Shown: positions 62,357 to 64,000 of the stretch, one piece after another | Numbering within the stretch: position 1 is the first letter of the stretch | How the letters are laid out: each line of letters begins with the position of its first letter | Source: an uncultured Prevotella sp. | GTDB taxonomy: Bacteria; Bacteroidota; Bacteroidia; Bacteroidales; Bacteroidaceae | Length of the DNA: 64,000 nt | Assembly (NCBI GenBank): GCA_900314995.1 | Contig: OMXK01000001.1 | Coordinates: 1 to 64,000, forward strand | Reading direction: 5' to 3' | Made by a program: the position numbers and the translations under genes | Notes under the pieces: generated by a model | The model's database searches: none | The model's input: only the letters and a program-made list of their open reading frames with translations | What the model was told of the DNA's origin: nothing

Positions 62357-62626
62357 TTAGAGAGCGTCGGCGAGCTCAGCACCTGGCTTGAACTTAGCCA
62401 CCTTCTTAGCAGCAATCTTGATCTTCTCCTTTGTTGCGGGGTTGATACCCTCACGAGCGGGGCGCTCGCTTACACTGAATGTGCCGAAGCCTACGAGAGA
62501 AATCTTGTCACCTGCTACGAGAGCGTCCTTAATGGCTGCTACTGTTGCGTCGAGAGCCTTCTTGGCGTCTACCTTTGTCAGACCAGCACCTGCTGCAATC
62601 TTGTCAATCAATTCTGTTTTGTTCAT
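62357..62626 (-). CDS. hup: HU-family nucleoid protein
   Basis: 89 residues; canonical HU: MNKTELIDKIAAGAGLTK, GFGTFSVSERPAREGINPAT and KIAAKKVAKFKPG. Bends and compacts DNA as a dimer. Shorter and unrelated in detail to the HU-HIG protein at 1-451. Codon use suggests strong expression. Alone between a terminator and its own promoter. Confidence 0.96.
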   Translation of the reverse strand: MNKTELIDKIAAGAGLTKVDAKKALDATVAAIKDALVAGDKISLVGFGTFSVSERPAREGINPATKEKIKIAAKKVAKFKPGAELADAL

Positions 62627-62687
62627 AATGTTTAAAATTTAATGAATTATTAATAGTAATAACCTATGGTTTAGCCTAAATCGAGGG

Positions 62688-62695
62688 CAAATATA
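62688..62695 (-). promoter_or_regulatory. -7 box of hup
   Basis: TATATTTG on the minus strand, 61 bases before the hup ATG. Confidence 0.55.
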
Positions 62696-62800
62696 ATGTA
62701 AAGTATTTAAAGAAACAACAAAAAATCGGAAAAAATTACTTTTTTATTGAAAATTAAGTGTATTATGCCCTTTTTTGGTGCTAAACCGAGATATTTTTCG

Positions 62801-62808
62801 TAATTTTG
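62801..62808 (+). promoter_or_regulatory. -7 box of rhomboid gene
   Basis: TAATTTTG, 59 bases before the ATG at 62868. Promoters of hup and this gene diverge within the 241-base gap. Confidence 0.6.
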
Positions 62809-62867
62809 CACCCGAATTAGAAATAACAAGAAATTAAAGTTTACTAATAAACAAGACGTTATAGCGC

Positions 62868-63806
62868 ATGATGTTCCGCATACCACCCGTCACAAAAAAT
62901 CTGCTGATCATCAATTTGATCGCATTCATTGCCACATTCGTCCTGCAGATGCGCGGCATCGATCTGGCCGACATCGGCGGCCTGCATTTCTTTATGGCAA
63001 GCAATTTCCATTTCTATCAGCTGGTCACCTATCTGTTCCTCCACGCCAGTTTCATGCACATCCTCAGTAACATGTTCGGACTTTGGATGTTCGGCTGTGT
63101 CATCGAGAATGTCTGGGGGCCGAAGAAATTCCTTTTTTATTACATTACGTGCGGCATAGGAGCAGGATTACTGCAGGAGTTGGCACAATTTGGCTCGTTC
63201 TATATGACCGTTGCCGAGCAGGTGCCTGCCACTACTCTGGGAATGGTGCTGGAGTACGGACAGCATTATGCGCATGCCCTCAACGCCTGGACTACCATCG
63301 GTGCCTCGGGTGCAGTCTATGCCGTCATCCTTGCCTTCGGTATGACCTTCCCCAACGAACGGCTGTTCATCATCCCGTTCCCCTTCCCCATCAAGGCGAA
63401 GTGGTTCGTGCTGGGCTATGTGGCCATCGAGTTCTTCTCGGCCCTCGGCTCTTCGGGCGACGGCGTGGCTCATACCGCCCACCTCGGAGGTATGCTCTTC
63501 GGCTACCTGATGATACGCTACTGGAACCGCCATCCCGACTCTTCCTATGATCGCGGACGCGGACAGCAGTTCTTCGAGAACCTGAAGCGCAACTTCGAGC
63601 AGCGCAGGCACAACACGCCGTATGAAAATCCCAACATGCACGTTGAGCGCGGCGGCGGCAAGGAAGCCGACAGAGAGTACAATGCCCGCAAGCGGCAGAA
63701 CCAGGATGAGATCGACGCCATCCTCGACAAAATACGCAAAAGCGGCTACGACAGCCTGACCAAGGAAGAGAAGAAAAAACTCTTCGACGCAAGCAACGAA
63801 CGATGA
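62868..63806 (+). CDS. Rhomboid-family intramembrane serine protease
   Basis: 312 residues, six membrane helices. Catalytic dyad S147 (TIGASGAVYAV) and H205 (HTAHLGGMLFGY), with the HILSNMFGLWMFG motif. A cytoplasmic C-terminal tail of about 90 charged residues (NPNMHVERGGGKEADREYNA, DEIDAILDKIRKSGYDSL) matches a short SHOCT-like helix seen in Bacteroidetes homologues. Substrate unknown. The next gene starts on its stop codon (ATGA). Confidence 0.92.
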   Translation: MMFRIPPVTKNLLIINLIAFIATFVLQMRGIDLADIGGLHFFMASNFHFYQLVTYLFLHASFMHILSNMFGLWMFGCVIENVWGPKKFLFYYITCGIGAGLLQELAQFGSFYMTVAEQVPATTLGMVLEYGQHYAHALNAWTTIGASGAVYAVILAFGMTFPNERLFIIPFPFPIKAKWFVLGYVAIEFFSALGSSGDGVAHTAHLGGMLFGYLMIRYWNRHPDSSYDRGRGQQFFENLKRNFEQRRHNTPYENPNMHVERGGGKEADREYNARKRQNQDEIDAILDKIRKSGYDSLTKEEKKKLFDASNER

Positions 63807-64000
63807 TCAAGCAACTCAAATCCTTCACCATCAACATCGTGGCAGGGGCCAATGTGGCTACCGTGCTGCTGATGGCGCTCGCAGGATACTCCGACTACAT
63901 CAATCCTGTCGAGCATCCGATGCTCTCCAATGTGGGAATGACCTTCCCCTTCTTCCTCATTGCCAACCTGCTATTTATCTTCTTCTGGCTCACGTTCAAG
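63803..64000 (+). CDS. Membrane-anchored endonuclease/exonuclease/phosphatase-like protein, 3' end beyond window
   Basis: Only 66 residues are visible: MIKQLKSFTINIVAGANVAT, then two helices (about 17-29 and 48-64, TFPFFLIANLLFIFFWL). The helix-loop-helix with SDYINPVEHPMLSNVGMTFP is typical of Bacteroidales EEP-family proteins with an N-terminal membrane anchor, which often follow a rhomboid gene. The catalytic domain is outside the window, so the call is provisional. Confidence 0.65.
   Translation, partial: MIKQLKSFTINIVAGANVATVLLMALAGYSDYINPVEHPMLSNVGMTFPFFLIANLLFIFFWLTFK

Noticed and set aside
1..64000. CRISPR array, rRNA operon, prophage or integrative element
   Set aside because: No regularly spaced direct repeats, rRNA-like sequence, phage structural genes or attachment-site duplications were seen; xerD is of the housekeeping type.

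Overview
The window reads as a chromosome segment of a Bacteroidales bacterium, most likely Prevotellaceae (Prevotella/Segatella/Xylanibacter type). The reasons are the TAnnTTTG promoter boxes in front of most operons, a SusC/SusD outer-membrane glycan uptake system with a hybrid two-component regulator, a type III glutamine synthetase, LL-diaminopimelate aminotransferase, an HU-HIG gene next to a 'smalltalk' microprotein, and Bacteroidales-specific families (PCMD, DUF4271, DUF6089-like, DUF6242-like). The genus is inferred from gene content only. No rRNA, CRISPR array, insertion sequence or prophage is visible. One tRNA (Gln, UUG) is present.

Layout. 1-780: 3' end of an HU-HIG gene, a 37-residue smalltalk gene and a terminator. 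781-15660: a nitrogen-assimilation island. On the minus strand are glnK, amt, a small porin-like gene and a second amt. Divergent on the plus strand are gltB and gltD, followed by dapF, dapL and glnN, so ammonium import, PII signalling, GS/GOGAT and diaminopimelate synthesis sit together. 15930-19826: an SLC13 carboxylate transporter, converging on upp and a TGS-fused nucleoside kinase. 19951-42592: a fructan (inulin/levan) utilisation locus with HTCS, susC (frameshifted at its 3' end), susD, a surface glycan-binding protein, a GH32 lipoprotein, a ROK kinase, two PCMD proteins flanking a beta-barrel, two tandem Cache-HAMP sensor kinases, a second GH32, an MFS sugar permease and a PfkB fructokinase. 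42962-45005: pckA and a candidate 31-residue membrane microprotein. 45006-52819: an envelope cluster (uppS, bamA, three Skp/OmpH genes, murI). 52831-63806: housekeeping genes (lolE-like, rbfA, O-methyltransferase, aroQ, xerD, metK, hemD, rnpA, yidD, tyrS, tRNA-Gln, kduD, hup, rhomboid). The start of an endonuclease/exonuclease/phosphatase-like gene runs off the right edge.

The most notable signals are regulatory. (1) Three intergenic sites in the fructan locus (22187, 30356, 38652) share an operator: an inverted arm followed by two direct-repeat arms exactly 21 bp apart, with the middle arm always 49 bp upstream of the -7 box. This is the geometry expected for an AraC-type output domain such as that of the HTCS. 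(2) That HTCS has HisKA, receiver and AraC domains but no ATP-binding kinase domain. A neighbouring operon encodes one sensor with neither a phospho-acceptor histidine nor an ATPase domain, and one complete kinase with no receiver. Together they look like a split phosphorelay. (3) The glnK, gltB and second amt promoters share a YAAAAYG-like motif 3 bp upstream of the -7 box, repeated at a 31-bp period. (4) Several genes contain in-frame repeat insertions: REP-like palindromes in gltB, and heptanucleotide repeats in gltD, the end of uppS and the BamA signal peptide.

Domain calls come from reading the protein sequences; no database search was run. Functions assigned by similarity are marked as such in each entry.
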